DNA of 58,416 nucleotides from positions 1-58,416 of IMG/VR virus record IMGVR_UViG_3300009130_000037; one strand, given 5' to 3'. The notes beneath the pieces were generated by a model. It searched no databases, had not been told where the DNA came from, and was given only the letters and a program-made list of their open reading frames with translations. How positions within the stretch are numbered: the first letter of the stretch is position 1; every line of letters starts with the position of its first letter. This DNA comes from a virus. The position numbers were made by a program, and so were the translations under genes. Positions 31,101-37,110 of this stretch are shown piece by piece.

Positions 31101-33338
31101 TATCTTGATGATAAAGAAGCATTCATCTTAGAGTTAGAGAACAGAAAGGAAATCAACCCAGAGTATACAGAAAAGAATTATGATAATGATTTAAGATCTT
31201 GGGTTATACGTAACTCCCCTAAATCTTATTTAGCATCTTACGAAGGGTCTAACATAAGTAGTGAAGCTAAGGGATGGGAATACGTTGTTACAGTTCCTAA
31301 GAAGGTATATGATAGTGGTCGTAAAACTCCATGGTATGACAGTAACTTTGAAGAGATAAACAACAACCCTGAATTGAAAAAGTTCTATGACTTCTTTAGA
31401 GATACTTTATCTCATATGATGGCAGAACTTCCTACGTATGAAACTTATAACTTACAAGCTAACTTCTTACCGGTTATGAAGAAGAACTTAGCAGAGGCAT
31501 TTGGTAAGGGAGATATGAAAGGAGCACTAGCTAACTTGAATAGTAGCTTAGTAGATGAACTTACATCAGGAGAGTCTCAAATCTCAGCTGATAGAGATAT
31601 TCATACTGGAAGAGTTAACAAACGTATCCCGGTAGGATTCACTAAAGAGACTAGTGCTATTAATGAAAGAACTAAAGATCTAGGTAAAATGTTAGAAGCA
31701 TTTACTATGATGTCTTTAAACTATAAACATAAAGCTAAAGTAGAAGATACAGTATTACTTATGCAAAGAGTTATAAATGAAGCTGTTGAGCAACAAGTTA
31801 ACTCTAAGAAAGAAGCTGTAACTGATGCTAAAGGAAACTTATACCAAATCAAAGATGGTTTAACTAATCTTAAGAAGGTTGTTTCTCATGCAGTAGATGC
31901 TCAGATCTATAATGACAAACGTGAAGAGGGAACTCCAACTGGTGTTTTATTAAGTGAGCAAGGTATTAAAGCGTCTATTAAAGCAACCTCTTTAAATAAG
32001 AAGATTAAGAAGTACAACAGAGAGTTAGCTATGGGTAGAATGACTGATGAAGCTCACTCTATTATAACTAAGCCATTACAAGAAGAGCTATCTAAACTAG
32101 GAGGTAGAAATGTAACTAACGTTGATATAGCTGATGCTACAATGAAGATTACTCAAATGAAAGGAATGGGATATAATATATTTGCCTCTGCGAATAACAT
32201 GACTTTCGGACTTATATCTAATATATTACAAGCAGCAGGAGGAGAAGACTTTACATTAAAAGAATCTATGCAAGCTTATAAGATGATGTTATCTTCTACT
32301 AGTAAAAGTTTAGGATACAGTAACAATGCAGGTAAGAAGATAGCTGCTCTTATGGAGAAGTTTGATGTCTTATTCGAAGTTAATGAGGCTGCATACAATG
32401 GATCAGATAGACGTAAGTCTGTTGGATTATCTAAGTTCAATCCTTATGAACTACAAAGAAGATCAGAGTACTTTGTACAAGGACAGAATATGGTAGCTAG
32501 AATGCTTAACGAGAAAGTTAAAACATTAGATGGCCAAGAAACTAGTTTATTCGAAGCATTCGATGTAAACGGTAAATGGAGAGCTGATGTATATGGAGAA
32601 CACAAAGGATGGGATGGAGACATCAGTACTGAAGGAGACTTAAAAGAGTTTAAGAAATTCCAGGACAGATTAATAGCTATCAATAAGGTTGCACACGGTA
32701 ACTACGATCCTGCATCATTCCCAATGGCTAAGCGTTATATCTTTGGTAGATTCGCATTACAATTTAGATCATGGTTAGCAGAATCATGGGAAAGAAGAAT
32801 GGGAGATGAGAAGTATAATGAGCAGTTAGGAAGAAACGTTAAAGGATTCTATAGATCTATAGGAGAGAACTCTAAGGTATTCCTTAAGTTAGCTCTTATG
32901 CAGAAAGATGGATTGACATCATTGTCTCCAGTAGATCAAGCTAACCTTAAGAAAGGAATGGTAGAGATGATTGTTATCTTAGGTACTATGGCAGCAGGTC
33001 TTATGGTTAAGAGTTTAGGAGATGACGATGATGATGACAAGATGGTAACTAACTTACTATTGAATCAAATCTATAGACTTGAATCAGATATGACTTTCTA
33101 CTTAAGTCCTGGGTCTTTCAATAGAATATTATCTAGTCCTATCCCTGCAATTAGAACTTATCTAGATGCAGAGAAAGCTATCTCGAGTACTATGTCTTAT
33201 ATGGTACAGTCAGTTGACTTAGACGGTCGTAAGAAGATGTCTAATGAAGATGTGTTTAACAAGTGGGCTAAAGTATTCCCATTCATTAATCAAACTGTTA
33301 AATTTAAAACACAGTCTGAGAAAGTTTTTAATAATTAA
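19107..33338 (+). CDS. Giant virion polyprotein: RNA polymerase plus zincin domain
   Basis: The protein has 4743 residues in one uninterrupted frame. Residues 170-220 hold a hydrophobic, Gly/Ala-rich region. A charged coiled coil and a Pro/Glu-rich linker cover about 750-850, and a second acidic linker lies near 1320-1355. The RNA polymerase core is visible. KQKMPGKSYVQGSS (near 2450) fits the first barrel. ARIPNQGHSSMLPIEIVGY followed by KQMGSDFDVDKLF places the metal-binding DFDVD at 2597-2601, equivalent to the DFDID/DFDGD motif of crAss-like virion and multisubunit polymerases. A zincin motif HELLHGYTSH lies at 3401-3410. Long helical regions follow, and a hydrophobic segment (VEMIVILGTMAAGLMV, about 4618-4633) precedes a run of Asp. 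In relatives the packaged enzyme transcribes early genes after ejection. The strand ends with a terminator. Confidence 0.85.
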   Translation: MSKKSNSVSIEDVFKNTKRTRLDTATNEIQEDKVPSLDDVFIKTKKKTVLDVPTFGSELDYNLDYMEGVKPEQAKYATQLRGKRQSAGRQAVNVAGRILPKIGLSLVENAGYALDLESHWKTITGEGGAYSNALTQFADRGVEAIDDWAPIYRENPNEVFDLGDPAWWFQHGEGLGVSISSFALTGAGLGSTFSKGAKYLGKALKAGANTQKALNAGAQILTTGELTYIESAMGGAEVRKNIIAEGLQNMPTDLTEAESILYQQKLVSDANEGAALAVRLNTIVNAPLNFGAAGVLMKDLKTTKRLNSKFSKNSGESTKDWATRLKTDPSTRELSENVFRTTLSEMGKESLEEIVNEVAVGVGEHKGKKLQGLLDDKEKRGGYLGAVLETLGKDETALSAILGAVGGGGQHFVTSKMGNNKENKQLKQDIHNKQLDFLVKKVDQFQLAQDNLVAAAEEGNIAKYYTAQEDLFKAQVFDSFVNGGQEQLTSLYSEIAELSPEEAEAKGHVTDPNHADYYKNKANAKIAEINTLSKDYENIMARYNENDPEANLASYGEHIFAMHLEKKQLENNLERNLKILSDQKAIHKKNMSLRGTELGLEDAQQMATAIKAGEEALAEIDSRIAEVSKLDARTTSGKQILADKYGMPPKGTSRKAHAINKIKQAKKVQEAKVSANAIKLKKDKAEFIKNEDGTEESWIKAMKQTSAERDALVNTLKQIDASRAQLEVMDQTYEDFTSKEGRDAHVKESQKTNEKRRQEKETEDKKQRDTESVAKETAKREAVKEKKREQERAKAEQAKPTEPSTEAPTEGPLTEEEIEAISLVSPEEAEAQRAAEGGTPLLTEEEVDIIEAEETVPVEAKEDGDVENVSDTQSSKATEQEPSRAITVDKVIEAGTTFAYLSKEYGDAEGVKKSTTNEKNESLHKPLESSKEFQVGDEVTLEIDKTATWTDKDGQTRSYNDFVSPDGSVDIANVPIGIKKGNEVVAHVRTQDWLNQKDESGTYSNIATSEDSEHPLYDNGPKQIEINQRIREAVVSTGSISVKITNKSNGHISKNVDGKALLSAAMPNIKTFTVVKDGEFYVNKDEIYSNLSLVNSTEFQDNLNDYSGIVFAELPTPVRGKALMVPLSIPTLSTDQVDTIYNAIVSHYKDNKEVSTKVFEEAGFDIRTNTGLLSLLQQITHTVDEKESDFEERVSKEGPLSARHLNVSTKTGLISYAKHNKGIHTISSLTDLVNQAEDFKEFLSEKLFSVRLSEINGTDEVSEVTISNDNQVTTKLNASYNEYIKSKLSTNLISTPINETEDSYFDQPVIQFDTNFLETSPIEKTEEKLEEKEQEESKPSDNISEDDINDIFGFDSYIDYTLGTDDSVTDYTLDEDKKSLIRESLEGFLVVDSESGIPYNTYKQTQVIDSIIELTVKGLQNKQPLQESIEAAKKVFEQRSTMLARIEDNFSTIDPAIKTKLNLTTVDDAAELKDEFDKVLRNWDEFKDHASAKLAKIFGVKETIEDSQDAQAIEDSLSAYENLESMLEKISFDDGATFQTNHKDTASARFKLFLALQENTSRNFLNLKSFIPFDTVYDDLQMLLAGTEPNYDAMVAKLALEGAGKPYIPTLISRLENQSEQIKNEFVVAFSKQYNPYITVLWARNRKDGSYQLQPIDTNRNSVVKRIEAYWLNNQKTSDIVKTVGGELTINEVKAEEFKGKVEAMAASKPTAEGIQELLSSIGIDMPIEAINYLGTNSKRLTGMDFSQHFTSGIFNRMAKALTMKNKNTEVESKLDLNNPLTGTNKEGSSIKILATLTAQFNPSIYSNSHRDSEGKTIYSYSLNSHLSHTMRRLLENEGNNGLTNGLANLSFTKNSLWLRQIQKDSKFRNTFKISYLDGINKRYSNQKGVKRKNQSDREMEMQSLALFQNQNQGEAGGRKVSHFVYPTISDKTTTPIITAIRHNVEVLMEDDLSYTLGGGTRKEILNIVRGEMNRIENYKAPSKDNAIKGYDNGGATKFFTFPGLNEIAQIVEKEDGTRLITNRAEVEAAVINHVKALAENTVTSWKESGIVSDNSLMMDKSYIMAARSALRKPNNNKLALYAALDLEINYIIANANVLQLITGDPALHFKKNVETTLIDVQKRLAKDIAPGLDGNFKNDKYKTVYLNDKETNSQHLEQYKTVLGEKASAYTGMEGTDAQEYTTLQEHLDVMNAYGKLSPEQYKRMSNAKTLSAEDLKVVLQPMKPVFVGNDVIPSSDVNKISYIKSSSYPLIPQLTKGLEIDKLRKAMESEDIARAAYVSAAKLGTTKRVDIWDGDSLDSKFSLKDKAVTLSRTGFRIQQEVPYKESKDKILTVSQMNKLLFEGILGIEGMPALKTRKEEIRMSLFESGKKELFTKLGADSNGKFKDLSKVKKALEQEAKSRGYSINDIQSLELTEDKKSFRIPLAFNASAKKFESLLLSMVTNTILKQKMPGKSYVQGSSAGFLTGTTSSKEWSELTESDLGGIIWTGDVNMDKGLQFVRKEGGKVRGAQLLVPFYFRDADGKMLNMKDYTTTVDGKTFIDDNKIDPALRNLIGARIPNQGHSSMLPIEIVGYVPESMGDLIIVPDEITKQMGSDFDVDKLFTYHYNYNVGEDGSLTKIPTDETVAGLQNEYIDIHWNVLTTPEVLPRILAPLDQTGAHSVAGEADLINDIRTQNATQHSFLYRKEQQKGFIQNRSGKSGVAIFSLASTFNATIQDKDLKYGKYFKGEYVPLYINFKGLKLTNLSGKGKNPIADKAAVISDMQSAAVDNAKEQRLDKLNLNDHTFAAATALAQLETEEGKNVDIQYISRLLSQQVIQDYVKELEALNDTTIEEFVSDKKEEAFFRASKKYRALVGESKENYDKYVKEAPLLSPSLMLQMIKDEGNKDAYWAGLQLKALKVFRELDDIGAQMTQIKSAINADSQGAGKDLLAVSDKVQRIAELHKLPSVQGATELLNTEKEVGKAVSLGPILANNVYAPLFPYDSYSFKELKRSIASLTGREALTVEKQDELFNHLRGFMYSTDGMFSETETAIERNRLLIDTKDNKSLATRVEEAQQSWGKNNFLLQRLAARHPEKKGSFSLVTYIASAGARLDESEAIKSFVDMMISEDPVQNELAVDLVTYSYLTAASQGATNFMKFIPTTYLKSKGVGEKLNGIEWEAGIGLDIFRRQYFQHNPSVTPKAPEDIPATEGFIVPAVSDEMEQKYNNMLIEMEIYPGEFITGYPPFVHIRNTDTNSYNLYELTPNVDSSFTYNRISTLGGERGLMEYNRSSSLATSLLESNRPKVQKQLESNVPSASYEEGIDNPEANTNLLKKYNLKTGDGKGPVVRALYTIMGESTNTGHRLVAEIMAKNADNLPTLTFSSKNEKGKGYFRQGGRILNVNVSKIDSANEFEKVFLHELLHGYTSHIVKAPGKAVAQGHKNPLNAAQDRALKSIEALQKKAITSLNKEDKEGFKAFAKKYRAWEKDTSKGLDATTTEFDKFYGLIKTEEFITLTMTNENFQKFLNNIPFTGETTLLDRFVEIISKLFKAISQQLGVEVNDNSILPHAIKEITNMIESTTSLSEGQGNDYSIFNNNEYAAKQALTTTKHLRAEFGLINSSGLNKKLTFEQASKKAKALNTTNKKFQSKYGSTYEAKSTKIPGEPGDSKTYWNVTFTPKSSQVDYSIETGKKTDPSIDTLIKRIESRIISYKHAMSDAKADKSVYKDKIEVLERQIEKLEATNNLKSVELIAKSHLDWVDQILDKKKISPSEIREADTAIAVWQDLKRIFQEEYEEGGKFKETIASITNRADDLQLRWGSVAKQAMIVEANKNSTREVKLKHLELMKDISMSPSLLLDLSSYDNEFTQSLDNILKRSARDTNYEFNEWSKTINTAIEEFQATDEYKKNKFEKLLQKDKDGNWTGHLTIRYSQDLYDERAKRQRKLNNSKKTKKDFKDYYRWKKVNEVAIDSRLLFSEDGKLQSTPKAGEHKAALEKEFGVERTQELIDRAQEKFQNYLDDKEAFILELENRKEINPEYTEKNYDNDLRSWVIRNSPKSYLASYEGSNISSEAKGWEYVVTVPKKVYDSGRKTPWYDSNFEEINNNPELKKFYDFFRDTLSHMMAELPTYETYNLQANFLPVMKKNLAEAFGKGDMKGALANLNSSLVDELTSGESQISADRDIHTGRVNKRIPVGFTKETSAINERTKDLGKMLEAFTMMSLNYKHKAKVEDTVLLMQRVINEAVEQQVNSKKEAVTDAKGNLYQIKDGLTNLKKVVSHAVDAQIYNDKREEGTPTGVLLSEQGIKASIKATSLNKKIKKYNRELAMGRMTDEAHSIITKPLQEELSKLGGRNVTNVDIADATMKITQMKGMGYNIFASANNMTFGLISNILQAAGGEDFTLKESMQAYKMMLSSTSKSLGYSNNAGKKIAALMEKFDVLFEVNEAAYNGSDRRKSVGLSKFNPYELQRRSEYFVQGQNMVARMLNEKVKTLDGQETSLFEAFDVNGKWRADVYGEHKGWDGDISTEGDLKEFKKFQDRLIAINKVAHGNYDPASFPMAKRYIFGRFALQFRSWLAESWERRMGDEKYNEQLGRNVKGFYRSIGENSKVFLKLALMQKDGLTSLSPVDQANLKKGMVEMIVILGTMAAGLMVKSLGDDDDDDKMVTNLLLNQIYRLESDMTFYLSPGSFNRILSSPIPAIRTYLDAEKAISSTMSYMVQSVDLDGRKKMSNEDVFNKWAKVFPFINQTVKFKTQSEKVFNN

Positions 33339-33402
33339 GTTGGAGGTATAGTATTTATTACTATCTTTACGGAGAAATTTAAAATAAATCGTCTGAATCT
33401 TT

Positions 33403-33434
33403 AATCCCTTGGCTATCCTAGTCAAGGGATTTTT
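33403..33434 (+). terminator. Strong Rho-independent terminator after the late block
   Basis: AATCCCTTG and CAAGGGATT form a perfect 9-bp stem, extended inside by a G-T pair and CTA/TAG around a TCC loop, and followed by TTTTT. It lies 65 bases after the stop of the giant gene and would end the whole late transcript. On the opposite strand the hairpin lacks a good T run, so it acts mainly on the + strand. Confidence 0.75.
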
Positions 33435-33737
33435 GCTAGAGCCCTGAACAAAAGGGGGTAAGTAGCGTTAACTACTCCCCTCATTCTAAATACGTTATGG
33501 GCTAACAGGTTTATGTCGAACCCCAGCATTACCTGACCTTCTTGTGTTTTATTCACTCACCGTATTTATGTTGTTCTCTGCCCATTCCACCGGAGTAAAT
33601 CGTATTATATACGTGAATGGATTTACATTCAAGGTATTAAATAGATAACTTATCCAATAAACTATGAACTGTTGGAAGCAGTTCTGTAAGCCTTGTTTTT
33701 CATTTTGTCAGACGTGCCTGTTTTTGCCATCTTACTA
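33435..33737. other. Structured non-coding stretch between convergent operons
   Basis: No convincing gene is seen. The stretch holds several hairpins: GGGG-TA-AGTAG / CTACTCCCC around CGTTAA (about 33454-33480); nested GTAAATC/GATTTAC with CGTAT/ATACG (about 33595-33626); and GAACTG/CAGTTC with a 7-base loop (33666-33684). On the minus strand a 22-codon frame (33662-33730, MAKTGTSDKMKNKAYRTASN and two more residues) starts shortly after the stop of the 33738 gene; it is basic and too short to call. The region may be a 3' untranslated RNA or bidirectional termination zone. Confidence 0.4.
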
Positions 33738-33974
33738 TCATTTATCTTCAAACAGAGAATTTCTTAATTTAACTTTTAGTTTTTTAGACTCTTCTTTCTT
33801 CCCTCTTATAACATTATTTATAAGCCTTCTGGCTTGATGTAAGTCTTTTAATTCTTCCTTTGTAAAATGTGCATGGTTTCCTATTAGATTCCTAAGGTTA
33901 CCATTAATATAAGAGAGTCTACCAAATAACCAATTCCTAGGAATGATTAGTTGTTGTATCTTAGAACGTCTCAT
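33738..33974 (-). CDS. Hypothetical small basic protein downstream of ligase
   Basis: The product has 78 residues, strongly basic and helical (LHQARRLINNVIRGKKEESKK, first part LIIPRNWLFGRLSYINGN). It starts two bases after the ligase stop and is the last gene of the minus-strand block. No cysteine, signal or named motif is present. A nucleic-acid-binding role would fit the charge but is not demonstrated. Confidence 0.5.
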   Translation of the reverse strand: MRRSKIQQLIIPRNWLFGRLSYINGNLRNLIGNHAHFTKEELKDLHQARRLINNVIRGKKEESKKLKVKLRNSLFEDK

Positions 33975-33976
33975 AT

Positions 33977-35026
33977 CTATTTATCTAATCTAAATCCAAC
34001 ACATACAGGGAATCGAGGAATACCTCCATCTGTAAACTCAAAGAACCTAAGTTCTGCAGTTCGTCCTATATAGTCAGCTTTATTAATTAACATCTCTTCA
34101 CGTTCATCGTGAGAGAATTTCATTCCTGTTTTGAACCTTTGTCCTTTATACTCACACACACATACAGCATGTGTAGGTCTTTTTTCTGAAGGTTCTATAT
34201 CTACTACTTCAGCAGCAAGATCTAAGAAGTCTTTATATTTCAGTAAGTTTTCACTACGTCCATTAAACTTATATCCAGCATCTCCCCATCTTACGATAGT
34301 TCCTTCATATCCGTCCTTTAAGAACTGTATATGATACTTTTTAATATCTTCTTCACTATCAACTACATAAGTAGGCACTACACAGATATTTTCCATATCT
34401 TTAAAGTGCATCTGTAATATAATGTATCTTTCACTGAAAGGTAAGTTCTCAAGAGCTACATCATAAACATGAAACTTAACTTGTTCAGACTCTCCCTTTC
34501 TGTACTTCTTAATCAATCTCATATTCTCCTGAAAAGTATATCCATGAGCATACAATTCTCCATCAATAGTATCAGCAAGTCCAGAAGTATCTAAAGCATC
34601 TTGTATATGATCCATAGTAGTGATAAGCTTATTCTTTCTAGATACTAAAGGAGTTCTAATCCCTCCGTGTGCTCTCATACCATCTAACTTAGGTTGTACA
34701 AAGCAAGGGAATGTAATCTTCTTTATATGATCATCATAGTTTTTAGCCAACATAGGAAGTTTAATCTCTCCCTCTTCAGCCTCCTCTATAGTTTTAAAGT
34801 ATCCTTCAGATAACTTCTCTGTAACTTTACGTTCAGCTGTTAAATAAGCTTGTTGACTAGGGGTAGTCTCATTACTCTTCCCTATATTCTTTCCTTTACA
34901 TTCACTCTCATGAGTGACTAATGCTCCTCCTAATACTCCAGATTCTCTAATTACTTTATTATTCCTTGTAGAAATATGAAGTACTCTAATTTTACCCTTC
35001 GTATCTTTCTTATATAATCTAACCAT
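33977..35026 (-). CDS. ATP-dependent DNA ligase
   Basis: The protein has 349 residues. An N-terminal region of about 90 residues (with KNIGKSNETTPSQQAYLTAE) precedes the nucleotidyltransferase domain, as in several phage ligases. Motif I is KLDGMR with the adenylated lysine Lys113. Motif III contains DGE (155-157), motif IV is EGTIVR (241-246), and motif V is KYK (263-265). An OB-fold domain follows (VVDIEPSEKRPTHAVCVCEY, ending RFPVCVGFR). The enzyme seals nicks in duplex DNA using ATP and would join Okazaki fragments made by the polymerase and primase of this phage. It overlaps the upstream glucosaminidase gene by 8 bases. Confidence 0.92.
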   Translation of the reverse strand: MVRLYKKDTKGKIRVLHISTRNNKVIRESGVLGGALVTHESECKGKNIGKSNETTPSQQAYLTAERKVTEKLSEGYFKTIEEAEEGEIKLPMLAKNYDDHIKKITFPCFVQPKLDGMRAHGGIRTPLVSRKNKLITTMDHIQDALDTSGLADTIDGELYAHGYTFQENMRLIKKYRKGESEQVKFHVYDVALENLPFSERYIILQMHFKDMENICVVPTYVVDSEEDIKKYHIQFLKDGYEGTIVRWGDAGYKFNGRSENLLKYKDFLDLAAEVVDIEPSEKRPTHAVCVCEYKGQRFKTGMKFSHDEREEMLINKADYIGRTAELRFFEFTDGGIPRFPVCVGFRLDK

Positions 35027-35429
35027 ATTCTTTTTTAATTTGTTTAACTATCTGTTTAAGTTTATCTTCATATCCTGGATCCTCGGCATATCCTACACGT
35101 TTAAGGAAACTATAATAATCGCCTCCTTTGTACCATTTAGTTTGCCAAGTCTTGTAATACCGAACGGCATGAGAAAGATCCTCAAATCGCTTGTATTTAC
35201 CTTTCCAGAAGAATCCAAAGGGATTGTTAAGTTCTCTACTACAGTTAGTACATTTAAACCAACCTGATTCTAATATAGCTTGAGCTAATACTACATCAAC
35301 ATTGGATACTTTGTTAACTATAAGTAGTTCTTTTAATTCTTTTATCTTATCATTAGTCTTACATGAAGCTATTCCAGCCCACATAACTAAGATTAAACAC
35401 ATTATTAGTCCTCTTTTAGGTCTCGTCAT
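35019..35429 (-). CDS. Lipoprotein glucosaminidase-like (GH73-type) enzyme
   Basis: From the ATG at 35429 the product has 136 residues. An upstream ATG at 35453 would add a basic extension and overlap the previous gene more. MTRPKRG and a hydrophobic stretch end in the lipobox IASC (Cys23), so the mature protein should be lipid-anchored. AQAILESGWF (Glu54 as catalytic acid) and NNPFGFFWKG match the glucosaminidase fold of GH73/Bax-type enzymes, which cut the glycan backbone of peptidoglycan. Location in the early/replication block rather than the lysis cassette is unusual. Cys60 and Cys63 (KCTNC) are extra cysteines of unknown role. Confidence 0.7.
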   Translation of the reverse strand: MTRPKRGLIMCLILVMWAGIASCKTNDKIKELKELLIVNKVSNVDVVLAQAILESGWFKCTNCSRELNNPFGFFWKGKYKRFEDLSHAVRYYKTWQTKWYKGGDYYSFLKRVGYAEDPGYEDKLKQIVKQIKKEYG

Positions 35430-35868
35430 ATTGTTCTTCTTTCGTTTTACCACATTCTAAGCATTTAAAAACAGATAACGTGGATGTTTTACCTGGTTCT
35501 CTTTCCCATTTATATCCGTGTATCTTGTTCCACGAACATTCATGTTTAAATACACCTTGTAATCCAGGGCCTGTATTAGGTTCTTGAACTTGTTTAGGTG
35601 TAGTCTTTTTCTTATTCATCATACCAAAGTAACTTCCTATAAGTCCTCCAGAAAGTGAACATATAACTATAGGTAAGTATTCTAATCTAAAATCATTCAT
35701 GATCTTATACATACTTATTGCTCCAATAGCTATACCTACTAACCAAGCTATATGAACTACAGCCCCTGTTAATAGTACATTCTTTATATTAGCAGATGCT
35801 ACTGCTCTTACATTAAGTGTCCTACTACAGTAGTACCACTTATATGCTCTGTTGTTATCCTTATCCAT
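35416..35868 (-). CDS. Two-TM protein with C-terminal Zn-ribbon-like motif
   Basis: The product has 150 residues. The N-terminal 25 residues contain YYCSRTLNVRAVASANI. Two hydrophobic spans follow (VVHIAWLVGIAIGAISMY and LPIVICSLSGGLIGSYFGMM). A soluble tail carries HECSW and, about 27 residues later, FKCLECGKTKEE, giving a C-x(n)-CxxC arrangement compatible with a zinc site. It overlaps the glucosaminidase gene start. The function is unknown; an inner-membrane factor acting with the lipoprotein glucosaminidase is possible only by adjacency. Confidence 0.5.
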   Translation of the reverse strand: MDKDNNRAYKWYYCSRTLNVRAVASANIKNVLLTGAVVHIAWLVGIAIGAISMYKIMNDFRLEYLPIVICSLSGGLIGSYFGMMNKKKTTPKQVQEPNTGPGLQGVFKHECSWNKIHGYKWEREPGKTSTLSVFKCLECGKTKEEQYDET

Positions 35869-35884
35869 ATCTATTATATATTAG

Positions 35885-36217
35885 TTATATCATATCCATA
35901 TTAACGCCTACCATATCACCATATCTTAGGGGTAAATCAGCATAGCTATATACCTTAATAGTGTTGCCTCCATTCCTTAGATAGTATGTATCATGCCTCT
36001 TCATATAGTACTCATACTCAGTAGGTGTATTAGGCACTTCTATACTGTACTCTATGGGTGTTATATCAGCCACATCTATAGACCATTGTCTACACCCTTT
36101 TAATCTATCCTTATCTATTGTGGGTAGATTTAAATGCTCTCTTGTGTGACCTATCTCTTTACCTCCTATAAATATCTTTAATGGTTTTCCGTTACTCATA
36201 ATCTCTTTATATTCCAT
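35885..36217 (-). CDS. Hypothetical protein
   Basis: The product has 110 residues, beta-rich with mixed charge (KPLKIFIGGKEIGHTREHL, YEYYMKRHDTYYLRNGG, LPLRYGDMVGVNMDMI). The last segment, a YGDMVGVN turn before the C-terminus, resembles small beta-barrel edges, but I do not recognise the family. Its stop lies 16 bases before the start of the 35868 gene. Confidence 0.45.
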   Translation of the reverse strand: MEYKEIMSNGKPLKIFIGGKEIGHTREHLNLPTIDKDRLKGCRQWSIDVADITPIEYSIEVPNTPTEYEYYMKRHDTYYLRNGGNTIKVYSYADLPLRYGDMVGVNMDMI

Positions 36218-36221
36218 AATT

Positions 36222-36575
36222 CTATTCTTTTATTGTTAGTTCTTCTCCTGTTAATGCAAAGTAAAGGTTTTGTAGTTGGTGGACGTATTTGATATGTTTT
36301 CTTAAATATTTTAATCTAAAAATACTGTTCTCTAAAATTATTTGAAATCCATCTTTATCACTAATAAACCAAACATTTCGTTTTAACTCTTTAAACCCAA
36401 ACTTTATTAACCATTCTTCTGTTAGTGGTATTGGTTTAAAGTCGTTTATATCTTCAATAACATTGCCCTCTCCAATATTTAAGTGTTCATTATCTATTGT
36501 ATTTACTTGACAATATCCATTAGAGTACGGATGTTCTAAATAATTCCCTATTCGTAAATCTTTAGCTTCTATCAT
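36222..36575 (-). CDS. Conserved Bacteroidota (pro)phage protein of unknown function
   Basis: The product has 117 residues. MIEAKDLRIGNYLE, FKPIPLTEEWLIKFGFKE and YVHQLQNLYFALTGEELTI are hallmarks of a family I remember as widespread in phages and prophages of Flavobacteriia. Function is unknown. It sits in a run of small accessory genes with AT-rich codon choice, next to other likely mobile small genes. Assignment to the family is from memory, without a search. Confidence 0.6.
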   Translation of the reverse strand: MIEAKDLRIGNYLEHPYSNGYCQVNTIDNEHLNIGEGNVIEDINDFKPIPLTEEWLIKFGFKELKRNVWFISDKDGFQIILENSIFRLKYLRKHIKYVHQLQNLYFALTGEELTIKE

Positions 36576-36578
36576 AAC

Positions 36579-36887
36579 TTATTTATTAAATTTTTCTTTG
36601 TAGTATTGTTCGGCTTCTTCTAATGGGTTTCCGTTAAATCCCTCCATTATTTCCTTATCTGTTAACGCTGAACTTCTAGCCTCTATAATAACCGCTTTTT
36701 CTTTTTCTAAACCACTTTCTAATAAATGTACTATCTTTCTATAACTATATTCATTTAAGCCCAAATCCCCAAAATAATCAGCATCTATTTTTATTTTTTC
36801 AATCAATTCCTCTAATGGTGTTTTCATAACTTTTTTACTGTCGGGGGAAACTGTCGGTATTCCATCCTTACTTTTTGAGTATGCCAT
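36579..36887 (-). CDS. Hypothetical charged helical protein
   Basis: The product has 102 residues. A short polar N-terminus (SKSKDGIPTVSPDSKKVMK) is followed by helices LEELIEKIKIDADYFGDLG and a C-terminal NPLEEAEQYYKEKFNK. No cysteines or membrane spans. Its stop is three bases before the next start at 36575, so the pair is co-translated. I do not recognise it. Confidence 0.45.
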   Translation of the reverse strand: MAYSKSKDGIPTVSPDSKKVMKTPLEELIEKIKIDADYFGDLGLNEYSYRKIVHLLESGLEKEKAVIIEARSSALTDKEIMEGFNGNPLEEAEQYYKEKFNK

Positions 36888-36918
36888 ATCTATCTATTAT
36901 TAATTGTTTTCTATTGTG

Positions 36919-37056
36919 TTAATCTACTATTGATTTACAGTTAGGACAAAATAGCTCCTCTGAAAATCCTTTATGATGTGCGTAATCATCTTCAAGTAAA
37001 TCAGTTTCTAAACACTCTTTTTCACAATGAGGACAATTATATACTTCTTCTCCCAT
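36919..37056 (-). CDS. 45-residue double-CxxC zinc-ribbon protein
   Basis: A short gene filling the gap between 36887 and 37111: ATG at 37056, TAA at 36919-36921. The product begins MGEEVYNCPHCEKEC and ends LFCPNCKSIVD. CPHC and CPNC, about 28 residues apart, form a classical four-cysteine zinc ribbon with acidic/His residues between. Such micro-ribbons often bind nucleic acid or host RNA polymerase. Length and the clean cysteine pattern argue it is real; function unknown. Confidence 0.5.
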   Translation of the reverse strand: MGEEVYNCPHCEKECLETDLLEDDYAHHKGFSEELFCPNCKSIVD

Positions 37057-37110
37057 AATCTTATTAATGTTTTATTGTTTGGTTAAAAAATCTCTCATAG
37101 TCTTTTTATA

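Noticed and set aside
10448-33338. Stop-codon reassignment, as in some crAss-like phages
   Set aside because: All large genes read through with the standard code, and TAA, TAG and TGA all occur as ordinary gene ends.
33490-33560. GGGGTTCGACATAAACC resembling a tmRNA 5' end or T-arm
   Set aside because: No acceptor pairing, no tag-peptide frame and no CCA-side T-arm around it.
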